DNA of 64,000 bases from Nepenthes gracilis (lineage: Eukaryota > Streptophyta > Magnoliopsida > Caryophyllales > Nepenthaceae). The translations under genes and the position numbers were made by a program. Below are positions 38,538 through 52,194 of the stretch, piece after piece. Below the pieces are notes generated by a model. That model had not been told where the DNA came from. It did not search any database and worked only from the letters and a program-made list of their open reading frames with translations. The first letter of the stretch is position 1; each line of letters starts with the position of its first letter. The stretch is from positions 6,115,701 through 6,179,700 of the forward strand of contig BSYO01000004.1 in the NCBI GenBank assembly GCA_033239525.1, read 5' to 3'.

Positions 38538-39753
38538 TGATGGGTCCTGGTACTTATAGCCCAGAAAGAAAGGACCAAAAAGTTAAGCCTACAAACCAAG
38601 AGGCTTACGAGGTTGATTTGGCCAATGGCTTAACTTGGCCCAAGAGACCCAAAGACAGTCCTTCACGTCTTAAGAGGTCCAAGAGCCTAACTTAGTCTAA
38701 GAGGTTAAGTTGGCCTTAAAAACTCGAGAACATGGGTCAGCATCTCAAGAAGCCCAAATGGCTAAAATGGTCTAAGAGGCCAATTTGGCCCAGGAGTCCC
38801 GAGGATACTATAGGGGACCTAGGTCTCTAATAAAATCCAGAGAACATGAAGCCAAGGACACAACGCTAAGAACCTGAGGGCCTTTAACAGGCCAAACTCC
38901 CAATTAATGTCCGAAAACATGTAACTCTATGAGTCCGTGGATTTGACAAAGACTCAGAAGGCTTTTTAGGTACGATGACTATCTCTTCATCTCTGAGTCG
39001 TCAAATTAGAGGAAAAAAGGGGCCAAGGCGACCGAGCACGCTAACTCAGACGTCTCACTGTTACTAAGGAGCACGCATTCTCTGCAACACGCTACCTCCA
39101 CAGGAAATCATGGCGCTCAGAGCACACTCAATCATTACGGGACTGAAGTCACGTACATGACGCGCCTAACCTAGCACACCAGATCAGCAAAGTGGATGGC
39201 TGACCTCTTAGCACACGTCAAATCAGTAGAGTTGATGGCTGGCTTTTCAGCACACGCCAGCGTCACGTGTCCGCATTTCAAGGGTAGATCCCCTTATAAA
39301 TACCTCATCTAAACGACTGAGAAAAGGATTGAACTGCTGGTATCTTGCATGTACACTGCAAGTAGCGTCTAAGAAAGAGAAAGAAAAAGAGAAGGGGTGC
39401 AAGAGAGAAAAAGAAAATAGTGAATGAGATTCCCACGTGTTGCAATTCTATGTGACTATCTAAATTACCACTGTGATTATTTGTAACCCATTCTAAGTGT
39501 AGTGGAACCGTTTCAAACTCAGCGTCCTATCGTTTTTTCCCTTTCATTAAATGAGGGGTTTTCCATGTAAAATCTTCGTGCGTCGTACCTCCCCTCATTT
39601 TTTCTTCCTGTCACGTTGTACTCATTAAGTTTAGCACAAAACCATCAGATCACCAGTGTGTTGCCCAATTCCGTCCGTCCAAGCGTACTGAAAGGGACCA
39701 AAGTATGAACTCGAACTCTCGTCGTACGGCGACCAGAACACAAGGACGCAACA
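38538..39753 (+). mobile_element. Solo LTR inside the array, target duplication CTTAT
   Basis: A 1216-bp segment starts TGATGGGTCCTGG and ends GGACGCAACA, flanked by perfect CTTAT at 38533-38537 and 39754-39758, which interrupts a monomer (AAAACTTAT ... CTTATAAATTG). It has a run of GGCCCAAGAG-type words at 38570-38800 and a TATA-like CTTATAAATACC at about 39292. No coding sequence. Confidence 0.9.
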
Positions 39754-42700
39754 CTTATAAATTGATTGTATGAACTATATAGCATATTTTTTTTTGGTTT
39801 ACATGTTTCAACCATTGAATTATTAAAAATAAACATAAACTTAATTTTTTTGTTTTTTCTCTTTCATCTTCTTATATATTAATTTTATTACAAATGAATG
39901 TATAATTAAAAATATAAATATTAATTTTTAATTTTTAAATACCACATTAATAATAAAAATATAAAAATAACTCTATTTTTATAGGTAATTTAAATCCTTT
40001 TATTTGAAAGATTCCAGTGGATAAGTTGTAGTTTAAATTATAAGTTAACAGCACAAACTATATGGTAAAAAAAAAAAAGCTTTATTTCTAAAATTTACAA
40101 GTTTAAATTATCTAATTATTAAAGATAGATATAAGTTCTATTTTTTTGATTTTTTTTTCTCTCCCATCTTTTTATATATGAATTTTGATAGTTTTTTTTA
40201 CAAACAAATGTATAAATAAAAATATAAATATAAAATTTTAAGTTCTTAAATACCACATTAATAATAAAAATATAAAAATAACTCTGTTTTTATAGTTAAT
40301 TACAATTCTTCAATTTGAGAAATGTCGGTAAAAAAGTTATACTTTAAATGATTTAATTTTTAAAATTTACAAGTTAATCACATAAATTATATAGTATATT
40401 TTTTTAGATTTACAAGCTGAAAATGTCCCATTATTAAAAGTAGATATAAATCTATTTTCCTTAAATTTTTTTCTCTTTCATCTTTTTATATATCAAATTT
40501 TATAATTCAAGTACAAATAAATACATAATAAAAAGTATAACTTTTAATTTTTAACTTTTATATACCACATTAATAATGAAAATATAAAAATTGCTCTATT
40601 TTTATATAAAATTAAAATTCTTCCACTTGGGAACAGTCAGGTGGATACATTATAGTTAAAATAATTTAATTTTTAAAATTTATAAGTTAACCGCATTAAT
40701 TATATAGCATTTTTTTTTAATTTACAAGTTTAAACTATATAATTATTATAGATAGATATAAATTTTATTTTTTTAAATTTTTTTCTCTCCCATCTTTTTA
40801 TTTATCAAATTAGATAATTTTTTTACAAATGAATGTATAATTATGATATAAATACTAATTTTTAATTTTTAAATACTACATTAATAATAAAATTATAAAA
40901 ATAACTCTATTTTTATAGATAATTAAAATTCTTCAAATTGAAAAAGTTATGTGGATAAGTTGTAGTTTAAACGAATTACCTTTTAAAATTTATAAGCTAA
41001 CTATATGAACTACATCATATTAGAAAATATAAATTTTTTTTAAAAAAAATTACAAGTTTAAACTGTCTAATTATTAAAAATATATGTAAATTATATGGTT
41101 TTAAATATTTTTCTCTCTCATCTTTTTATATAAATAAAAAGTATTTTTATTTATTACAAATAAATGTATAATTAAAAACATAAACAGTGTTTTTAAACAT
41201 CTAAATACCACATTAATAATAAAAATATAAAAATAACTTTATTTTTATAAGTAATTAAAATTACTTCATTTGGAAATAGTCAAATGGATGAGATATAATT
41301 TAAACGATTCAATTTTCAAAATTTATAAATTAACCGTATAAACTATATAATATATTTTTTAAACTTCCAAGTTTAAACTATTCAACTATTAAAAATAGAT
41401 ATACGTTTTTTTTTTTGAAAATTTTTTTCTCTTTCATCTTTTTTTATATCAAACTTGACAATTTTAAAACAAAAAAAAATTTAATTAAAATATAAATATT
41501 AATTTTTTATTTTTAAATACCACATTAATTATAAAAATATAAAAATAACTCTATTTTTATAAGTAATTAAAATTCTTCCATTTGGAAGAGTTACGTGAAC
41601 AAGTTATAGTTTAACCAATTAAATATTTAAAATTCATAAGTTAACAGCATGAGCTATATAATATTAAAAACGTATTTTAAAAAAAATAATTTTCAAGTTT
41701 AAATTATGTAATTATTAAAAATATATGTAAATTCTATATTTTTTTCTCTCATCTTTTTATATATAATTATTGCAATTTCAGTACAAATAAATATATATTT
41801 AAAAATATAGCTATTAATTTTTATTTTTCAAGACCTCAATAATAATAAAAATATAAAAATAACTCTATTTTTATAGGTAATTAAAATTTTTCAATTTGGG
41901 AAGAGCCAAATGGATAAGATGTAGTTTAAACTATTTAATTTTTAAAACTTACAAGTCAACCGCATCAATTATATAGCATAATTTTTTAGATTTACGTGTT
42001 TAAAGTGTCAAATTATTAAAAATAGATGTAAATTTTATTTTTTTATTTTTTTTCTCACTCATTTTTTTATGTATCAAATTTGATAATTTCAGTGCAATTA
42101 AATATGTAATGACAAATATAAAAAATATAAAAATAACTCTATTTTTATAGGTAATTAAAATTCTTTTATTTGGAAGAGTCATGTGGATAAGTTATAGTTT
42201 AAACATTTAAGTTTTAAATTTTACAAGTTATCTGGATGAAATATATAGTATTACAAAAAAGTATTTTTTAAAAAAAAGTTTACAAGTTTAAACTATCTAA
42301 TTATTAAAAATAGATGTAAATTCAATGTTTTTTATTTTTTTTCTCTCCCATCTTTTTATATATCAATTTTGATAATTTTAGACCAAGTTAATGTATTATT
42401 AAAAATATAAATATTAATTTTCAACTTTTAAATACTACATTAATAATAAAAAATAAAAATAACTCTATTTTCATAGGCAATTAAAATTCTCTTCCATTTG
42501 AGAAGAGTTGGGGGCATAAGTTGCAGTTTGAATGATTAAATTTTTTAAACTTACAAGTTAACCGTAACATCTATACAGCATATTTTTTGAGATTATAAGT
42601 TAAAACTATTCAATTGTTAAAAATCCATGTTAATTCTGTTTTTCTTAAATTTTTGTCTCTCTCATCTTTTTATATATCAAATTTGATAAATCCTGTACAA

Positions 42701-45700
42701 ATAAATATATGATTAAAAATATAATTATTAATTTATTATTTTTAAAAACCATATTAATAATAAAAATATAAATTTTTTTCTATTTTTATAGGCAATTACA
42801 ATTCTTCAATTTTAAAAGAGTTCGGTAGATAAATTGTAATTTAAATGATTTAATTTCTAGAATTAATAAGTTCACCGCATGAACTATATAGCATATTTCT
42901 TTCTTTGATTTACAAGTTCAAACCATCAAATTATTTAAAATAGATCTGAATTATATTTTTAAATTTTTTTGTCACTCGTCTTTTTATATATTAAATTTGA
43001 TAATTTTAGTACATATAAATATATAATTAAAAATATAACTATTAATTTTTAACTTTTAAATACCTCGTCAAAAATGAAAATATAAAAATAATTCTATTTT
43101 TATAGGTAATTAAAATATTCAACTTAGAAGAGCTATGTGAAAAGTTGTAGTTCAAACGATTTAATTTTTAAAATTTACAAGTTAACTGCATGAATTATAT
43201 AATATTAAAAAAAAGTATTGTTTAAAAAAACTTACATGTTTTAACTGTTTAATTATTAAAAATAGACATAAATTCTATGTATTTTAATTTTTTTCTCTCA
43301 TCTTTTTGTATATCAATTTTGACAATTTTAGTATAAATTAATGTATAATTAAAAATATAAGTATTAATTTTTAACATTCAAATACCACATTAATAATAAC
43401 AATATAAAAATAACTCTATTTTTATAGGTAATTAAAATTCTTCCATTTGGGAAGATACGGGTAGATGGGTTATAATTTAAATGATTTAATTTTTAAAACT
43501 TACTAGTTAACCGTCTGAACTATATAGTATTTTTTTTAATTTACAAGTTTAAATCATCCAATTATTAAAAACAGATGTAAATTCTATTTTTAGTTAATTT
43601 TTTTCTCTTTAATATTTTTATATATCAATTTTGATAATTTCAACACAAATAAATATATAATTAAAAATATAAATATTAATTTTTAATTTTTAAATGTCAC
43701 ATTAATAATGAAAATATAAAAGTAATTCTATTTTTATCAGTAATTAAAATTCTTCTATTTGGAAGAGTCATGTAAATAAGTTTTAGTTTAAACGACTTAA
43801 CTTTTAAAGTTTACCAATTAACTATATGAACTATATAGCATATTTTTTTAGATTTACAAGTTTAAACCATCAAAATTTTAAAAATAGATGTAACTTCTAT
43901 TATTTTTAAGTTTTTCTCTCTCATCATTTTATATGTCAACTTTGATAATTTTAGTGCAAATAAATGCATTAGACAAAATATAAATATTAATTTTTAATTT
44001 TAAACATCACATTAATAATAAAAATATATAAATAACTCGCTTTTTATAAGTAACTAAAATTCTTCCATTTGGAAGGGTCTTGTGGATAATTTTAGTTTAA
44101 ATAATTTAACTTCTAAATTTACAAATGAACTGTATGAACTATATATTATAAAAAAAATCATTTTAAAAAAAGCTTGCAAACTTAAATTATGTAATTATTA
44201 AAAATGGATGTAAATTTTTTATTTTTAAATTTTTTTCTCTCTGATCTTTTTATATATCAATTTTGATAATTTCAGTACAAATAAATATATAATAAAAAAT
44301 ATAACTATTGATTTTTAACTTTTATATACCACATTAAGAATGAAAATATAAAAATAACTCTATTTTAATTGGTAATTAAAATTTTTTCATTTGGAAAGAG
44401 TTGGGTGGATAAGTTATAATTTAAATGATTTAATTTTTAAAATTTATAAGTTAATAACATGAACTTTATAACATATTTTTTTAGATTTACAAGTTTAAAC
44501 CATCTAATTCTTAAAAATAGGTATAAACCTTATTTTGTTTTAATTTTTCTCTCACTCATATTTTTATATATCACATTTGATAATTTTAGTACAAATGAAT
44601 GTATAATTCAAAATATAAATATTAATTTTTAAATTTTAAATACCACATTATTAATAAAAATATAAGAATAATTCTATTTTTATAGGTAATTAAGATTCTT
44701 CTATTTGGAAGAGTCATGTGGATAAGTCATAGTTTAAATAACTTAACTTTTAAAATTACAAGTTAATTGCATGTACAATATGGTATCAAATAAAAGCTTT
44801 TTTTTTTTTTTTTTAATTTACAAGTTTAAATTATCTAAATATTAAAAATAGATACAAATTGTGTTTTTAAATTTTTTTCTCTCTCATCTCTGTATATATC
44901 AATTTTGATAATTTTAATATAAATAAATATATAATTAAAAATATAAATATTAATTTCTAATCTTTAAATACCACTTTAATAGTAAAAATATAAAAATAAC
45001 ACCATTTTTATAGATAATTAAAATTATTCCATTCAAAAAAAATAAAGTAGATAAGTTATAATTTAAACGATTTGATTTTTAAAATTTATAAGTTAATCAC
45101 ATAGATTACATAGCATGTTTTTTTAGATTCATAAGTCTAGACCATCCAATAATTAAAAATAGATATAAATTTTATTTTTTAAAATTTTTTCTCTCTCTCA
45201 TCTTTTAATATTTTAATTTTGATAATTTTAGTACAAATAAATATATAATTAAAAATATAAATATTATTTTTTAAATCTCATATTAATATTAAAAATATAA
45301 AAATAACTTTATTTGTATTGGTAATTAAAACTCTTCCACTTGGAAGGGTCATGTGGATAAGTTGCAGTTTAAATGATTGAACTTTTAAAATTTACAAGTC
45401 AACTACATAAACTATATAGTATCAAAAAAAATTATTTTTTTAAAAAAATTTACAAGTTTAAACTATCTAATTATTAAAAATAGATATAAATTCTATTTTT
45501 TAAATTTTTTTCTCTCTCATTTTTTTATATATCAATTTTGATAATTTTTGTATAAATAAATATATAATTAAAAATAAAAAGATTAATTTTTAACTTTTAA
45601 ATACCACATTAATAATAAAAATATATATAAATAACTCTTTTTTTATATGTCATTAAAATTCTTCCGTTTGGAAGAGTCTTGTGGATAAGTCATAGTTTAA

Positions 45701-47081
45701 ATGATTTAACTATTTACATTTACAAGTTAATTGCATGAATTATATAGTATTTAAAAAAAATTTAATAAGGTTGATATGTTAAATTATCTAATTATTAAAA
45801 ATAAATATAAATTCTATATTTATTAATTTTTTTATCTCATATTTTTATATATCAATTTTAATAATTTTAGTACAAATAATTATATAATAAAGAATATAAA
45901 TATTAATTTTTAACTTATAAATGCCACATTAATAATAAAAATCTAAAAATAACTCTATTTTAATAGGTAATTGAAATTCTTCCATTTGGGAAAAGTTGGG
46001 TGGATAAATTATTGTTCAAATGAGTTAACTTTTAAATTTTACCAATTACATGTTATAACTTACAGGTTAACCGCATAAATTATATAGTACATTTTTTTAA
46101 AAGTTTATATGTTTAAACCATCTAATTATTAAAAATTGATGTAAATCCTATTTTTTTAAATTTGTTCCTCTCTCATCTTTTTATATAACAATTTTGATAA
46201 TTTTAGTATTAATGGATGTATAATTAAAAATATAAATATTAATTTTTGATTTTTAAATATCACATTAATAATAAAAATATAAAAATAACTCTATTTTTAT
46301 TGGTAATTAAAATTCTTTCATTTGGAAGAGTCATGAACTATATAGTATCAAAAAAACTTTTAAAATAACTCTATTTTTATTGGTATTTATTGCATTCTAA
46401 ACAAATAAACTTTTAAAATTTACAAGTTAGCCATATGAACTATATAGTATCAAAAAAAGCTTTTTTTTTTAAATTTACAAGTTTAAAATATCTAATTGTT
46501 AAAAATAGATATAAATTATATTTTAAAATTTTTTTCTCTCATCTTTTTATATATCAATTTTGATAATTTTAGTACAAATAAATATACAATTAAAAATATA
46601 AATATTAATTTTTAACTTTTAAATACTATATTAATAAATATAAAAATAACTCTATTTTTATCGATAATTAAAATTTTTTTATTTGGAAGAGTCATTGGGA
46701 TAAGTCGTAGTTTAAACGATTTAATTTTTAAAATTTACATCTTAATTGCATGAAATATAATGTATTAATAAAATATTTTTTTAAAACAAAATTACAAATT
46801 TAAACTATCTAATTATTAAAAATAGTTATAAATTCTATGTTTTTTAATTTTTTCTCCCTCATCTTTTTATATATTAATTTTGATAATTTCACTATAAATA
46901 AATGTATAATTAAAAATATAAATATTAATTTCTAACTTTTAAATAGCACATTAACAATAAAAATATAAAAACAACTCTATTTTTATAGATAATTAAAATT
47001 CTTCAATTTGAAAAAGTCATGTGAATAAGATGTAATTTAAACAATCCAATTTTAAAAATTTAAAAGTTAACCATATAAACT
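39754..47081. repeat. AT-rich tandem array, block 2b (about 23 monomers)
   Basis: Continuation of block 2a in the same orientation, with the monomer split by the solo LTR continuing exactly. One short or rearranged monomer lies at about 46320-46420. No genes. Open frames in this region are chance products of A/T runs. Confidence 0.9.
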
Positions 47082-47413
47082 TGTTGGGTCCCATGTCCCT
47101 ACATGAGACAGAGCCCAGTGCCCATGGGTGTGTCGCCCATGAGAAGATCAAGCCCACGTAAAGTAATCACCACCCAAGGGTTGATTAGCGCGAGTCCACG
47201 ACGGAAGAAGACAGAAACTACAGTAGCATTAAATGCGTCAAGGAACAAAGTGAAAAGACGAAAAGGCTAGCTAATAGAGGCGTTACCGGGCGCAGCAGCC
47301 AACGCCACGCCGTTGCTGTGCGACCAACCAATCCCCTCGGGGAAAATCGGCGTGGTCAACAACGCTAGCAGGCGTGCCTAGCACGGCAACAATAAGACAG
47401 CGGCGTGGCCATT

Positions 47414-49795
47414 TGTCCGACACCCGGACCATAATATATGCAGGTCAAAATAAAATCAATAATAAGATTTCCATCAACAACAATAACCCATCCCGGATGT
47501 GACAATCAAACATACGCAGGACCCAATATAAATAAAACCCACACAAGATCCTTACCGGATATGAATGGGACAAACATGTCTGGCCTGCTAACCATGATCG
47601 CAAGGAGGTATCCAATTTACAACAACTCATCCATAACTATAACTTCAATATTTCTCATACAATGATCTAGGCACCATCCGCCATAAATAATAACCATAAC
47701 ATATCCTTGAGATCGAAATATACCAAATGTAATATCTCCACTGCCAAAAGGAATATCCGAGCCCGATCACGTCCGAGCTCCCCGCAGCGTATCCATGCCA
47801 CTAGTCTGAAGGGATAAAACATGAAAACGTGAGCCAGAGCTCAGCAAGTATCAAGAATCGTATAAAACGGTACACATAAATCAGGAAGCGGGGATATCGA
47901 TAGCAATCACGTAAACAAAACATCATGTCCGTGAAATCCGAAAGTCGAGGAAATGTCTCGTACTAAATCGTCATAAAGTAATAACTCGTCCCGAGGACAA
48001 AATCATATAAACCACGATCCGGTAAAACCTCATAGGCGATATCATATCATATGATTCGAGGTCACATATGCCGCAACCGCCACCACATCCACGTGGAGAC
48101 ACATACCGTCGTCCGGATCTAAAACTCATAATGCGAAATCAAGAGAAAATCAGGAACTAAAACATAAATCAAAACGTTTTCCGGTTTATCACGTCAGCAC
48201 GTGACGAGACATTCCTATCGCCCATACATGGGCCAAACCACGTATCTCAAATCACAGTATACCCAAATACTTGCGAAATACAAAACATGCATGAAATCGG
48301 AGAACCAAAGATCAATGATACCAACTTGAGGAAGGGTTACCCTCGTCCGGTAACCACGGCTATATATCGGCTACATTAGGCCCAGTAGCTCATGGCCATC
48401 CATGTACTCTGTCTCCCATAGATTAGGAACTTGCTCACTATGTTTACCACCCGCGGCTTTGGTGCAACCTCAAGTTTTAGTTATATATTAGGACGTCCGA
48501 ATATATTAGTTTTCCAATCAATTCCTTACGATGGTTCTCAATTAAATACACATTAGGCGATACCTCATCTTCCTTACGGCGGAAGTAGCAATACCTCAGA
48601 TCACGTAGTGATCCCACCGCAGCAACATGCATGGTTAGTGGGGAACAGTTTCATGGTTCCACAATATACGAATACCAAACATACATATATATCGTCCGGG
48701 TGTCCAAAACCCCTCCAAATCATAAATACAAGTACAAAACCACCGCACAACCGATAAAATATACATACATGTACACAATTAATAAATTGAGGGTATTTAA
48801 AAATACATGCATGTTAGTAAAATCTCCCACAATAGTCAAAATACACCGAAAATTAAATCAGACCAAGAATAGGGTTAGAGGATACTTGCCTTAACATCAT
48901 ACTCTGCAGATCTCAAGAAAGGATGTCCCGAAGTGCTCCAATCGAGCCTTTCTCTCTCTCTGCGGCGTCCTCTCTCTCACCTCCGCGCATGACCCATCGC
49001 TGGGCCGATCTGCTGCAGCGGCTCCACCACCGTGGCCGCTCGTCTAGCCGTCACGGCCTCCCGGCACCACCCAGCCAGCACCGGCGTCGACTTGCGGCCG
49101 TCGTCTCCCTCTCTCCTCGCGCAGCCCTCTCTCTCTCTCTCGCAACAACCTCTCTCCCGCACGCCCTTCCTCTCTCCATCGTGCACGGCCTTTGCTGGCT
49201 CCGCCGCCGATCGACCACCTCACCACCTCACGAGGCCGTCGCCGGCCTCCTCCGCCTCACCCAGACCACGGTCGACGCGTTAAACGGCCGTCTCTCTCAT
49301 CATGCGACTTCTCGCCGTCGATCTCCTCCGTGCACCCACACCTCGCACCACCGTCGCGCCGCCTCAACCACCGACCGTCGCGGCTTCACCCGCAACCCTC
49401 GTCGCTGTCGCCGCTACCTCCTTCCTCTCCCTTCTCCTTCTTCTTCCTCGCGCACAAACCCTAGCCCATTTTCCCCCTTCTCTTTCTCTCTCCCCGATTC
49501 CTGATTTCCCCCTTTTCATTTTCTTTCTCTTTTTCTTATTTTCATTTACTTATTATATATTATATATTATTATTACTTTTATTATATATATATATATATA
49601 TATATAACTTTCATTTATTATTTTAAATTCCAACTCGGCCTCCGAACAATATTACGGTGCACCCCAGGCACCACTCCGCACCTCCGATCATTCCCGAAAA
49701 TTTTATAATATTTTAATTTATTTTCACCACGTTCGAAAATACCCAAAAATCATAATTAATATTAAAATAATTCAATTGGGATCCGAAATATCACA
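47414..49795 (-). mobile_element. Chromovirus-like (Del/Tekay type) Gypsy LTR, nested
   Basis: Read on the minus strand the LTR starts TGTGATATTTCGGATCCC at 49795 directly after a polypurine tract. It runs through AT-rich sequence, a GA-rich leader-like part (49100-49500) and GC-rich blocks, and ends GGTGTCGGACA at 47414. This start and the preceding GAGGACGAAATTT word are typical of Del/Tekay chromoviruses. The 193-codon plus-strand open frame 48923-49504 and its minus-strand shadows lie inside and look like products of repeated CT/GA sequence. Confidence 0.65.
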
Positions 49796-49810
49796 CTTTT
49801 CCCTCCTTTT
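49796..49810 (-). promoter_or_regulatory. Polypurine tract of the nested Gypsy element
   Basis: On the minus strand AAAAGGAGGGAAAAG directly precedes the LTR start, as expected for the plus-strand DNA primer. Just upstream lies GAGGACGAAATTT, a word usual at this place in Del/Tekay elements. Confidence 0.65.
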
Positions 49811-51343
49811 AAAAATTTCGTCCTCAAAATTTACGCATATCAATCCTTTAACAAAATAAGAACAATTCTTCCAAACTTAACCTCGATCGAAAGATTTCTC
49901 CAAAAAAATCTAATCATCAACACCTGATCTTTCTATCCCAATAACGGAATCAAAATCCCAACATAAAATAACTTCTCGAAATCAGCAACGATTCACACTC
50001 GATCACATGTCGATAATCGACTCATATTTCTGTCAACATACATACACAAAACACATCATCACGATCTGTCAAACTCGGAACAACGCCAATCTGCTGGCCA
50101 CTTCTCGAATTCATTGCAAAACCTCAAAAGTCCATCGAACCTCAACCTCATTCCATCACTTGCCCTCGAAACTAGAAACTCTTCTCGATCATCCAATCAG
50201 GCTACAAATCTGATATCTTACTTCAATTCTCGAATTAATTCTTGTAACCGATAATTGTGAATCCACACGATTCCGCTGCGCAACTCTGATCAATCATCTG
50301 CTTCCAATCGCAATCAATGCCTTCAAAATTAGTATACATTGCAACATTCTCATCTTGATAATGTGTTAACGGCCAAACTCGAGAATGACTTTCTGATCAG
50401 CAAGCAAGGAACTGACTTCATCAACTTATCCCTCATCATCTAAGAAGCCACCAAATTCCTCGTTGTCCAACGCAAGCTCAAACAAAATCTCGAAGGCTTC
50501 TTCTTGATTTCTTCCTTCAAGCACAAGACGCATGATCAACTTGCCACTCCGCCAGTGAAGAGTCTTCAACGTTCTTAACAAACTTAGATCACTGCAACTC
50601 CACTACAGCTGTTGACAACCTTGACTGCTCCGCGAGCTTTCATCCATCCACCGAGACTCTGCTTAATTGCGTCCAGCTTCATGACCGCTCGAACAAACAG
50701 AACTTTACTTCTGATCTTCACAAAAGCATCTTCCGCAGATAGGAGCTTGCTTCGAAGCCCAATCCTACTCCTTTGTCGACAAAATCTCCTTCTACTCCGT
50801 GAGATTTCAGACCGATCAAATCAAAGCCGCTACTTCTCCAACATCACAGGACTCAACAAAAACCACCACCAAATCAAAGTCCTCAAACCGACATTCAAAT
50901 CAAATTCTCTACCTAAGAATCCAAATTGAATCTTACCACTGAGGGCTACAAACCCACATGCTTCTACTTTTTTCTTATGAAAATATGGCACATCAAATCT
51001 GAAGGTTTTCGACCCAAAACATCACCAATAATAGCCCTTAAGCGATTCATCCGCTTACGTTGCCAGATGATTAACTCTTTTTCAAAAATAATTTCCTCAA
51101 ACCTCTATGATCAAATTGAACTATAACTATCTCCATACAAATAACATTTCTAAATCCTCAAAAGAAAGACCTCAACTGTTGACTCCAATCCATAAATGGA
51201 GTAATTTTGATCAAAACGTTCAACCGTCGTAACCCATAGACAACTACCCGAAAACGTTGCATCAAAACACAACCTCAAATCTTCCTCAGAAGCATTACAA
51301 CCTACGACATATTTAACTTAATCCATCCAACTCGCTCACCATC
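49811..51343 (-). mobile_element. Internal fragment of the nested Gypsy element, no clear genes
   Basis: About 1.5 kb upstream of the polypurine tract on the minus strand, rich in TCGAA/CTTCTTC words. I see no chromodomain, integrase or polymerase motif, so it is a non-coding derivative or a heavily decayed pol end. A second LTR is missing, and the right border near 51343 meets the host LTR directly. Confidence 0.5.
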
Positions 51344-51714
51344 CCAGCATCCTCTGAGATCACGGGAAAGTTAGCCACCCACTGCGGTGCACTACAGAAG
51401 CCAGGCCTTCCAACACCTGCTCATTGCATTTCTCCGCATCACCGCACAAGCACCTCTCTCGCTTCACAGCATTTCTTCGCGCACCACCTTAGCGTGCGCC
51501 ATTTCCGTTTATTGCGGAAATTTGCTGACTTGAGCGTCGGAGCGGCCTCGGTGGGAGAAATCCTGCCGGACCCTTGACCTCTTGTTTGTTGTTTGTGTTG
51601 TGCAGGTCCAGGTTCACAGAGACGGAGACCGGACCCTTCTTCCGGAGCAACCGCACGCTTAGGAATCCGAAGGTTCCCTAATCCGTACGACAACCTTGGG
51701 TCTGGGACGCAACA

Positions 51715-51860
51715 AAACTATATATCATAAAAAAATTATATATTTGTATTTAATTTAAAATAATTTTTTTTTTAAAAAAATAATGCGACCAACAATTTTA
51801 ATAAAATGATTGTAAATTATTGATATAGATATTATTTTCCATGGCTTTGATATTTTATTT
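51715..51860. repeat. Remnant of the array after the nested LTR
   Basis: AAACTATATATCATAAAAAAATT continues the monomer interrupted at 47081, but homology fades within about 100 bases and the 5' flank of unit C follows. Confidence 0.55.
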
Positions 51861-52194
51861 TTTAAAAATAATCCGACTATTAAATCTTACAAGCTAACCG
51901 AATCAACCCGATGAGCATCCAAGAAAAAAAAGAAACTTCTTAAGAAAACTACCTGTGGAAGTTGGCCATATCAACGCCAACGTTTAAAAAAACGCACATC
52001 TATGACCGCAATTCAAATTCTTCTCCCACCAGTCCTCCATCGCAGGCCAAAGAGAGAGACTGTCTCTGAAAAGCTTCGCATAATCACCAATGAGTTTCTT
52101 GAGCCAAGCAACCTCTCGGCGCGGCCTTGCCCCCGCCCTATCGGTCTCACCTCATCCCCTCCCTCCCTCTTTCTCTCTCTCTCTCTTTCCAAAT

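Larger units (their letters stand above)
47082..51714 (+). mobile_element. LTR broken by a nested insertion, target duplication AAACT
   Basis: The outer ends TGTTGGGTCCC (47082) and GGGACGCAACA (to 51714) are flanked by perfect AAACT at 47077-47081 and 51715-51719. The outermost 330 bp and last 370 bp form one LTR of the type at 32858. The right part matches it closely. About 3.9 kb of unrelated sequence lies between, and about 220 bp of LTR seems to be missing at the junction when compared with 32858-33770. Confidence 0.82.

Noticed and set aside
24781..47081. Possible CRISPR-like or coding repeat
   Set aside because: Monomers are about 314 bp, diverged and without spacers, and the sequence is plant DNA. 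It is a satellite-like array.
48923..49504. 193-codon open frame rich in Ser, Arg and Pro
   Set aside because: It lies inside the minus-strand chromovirus-like LTR, and the composition comes from CT/GA-rich repeats, with several overlapping frames open at the same time.
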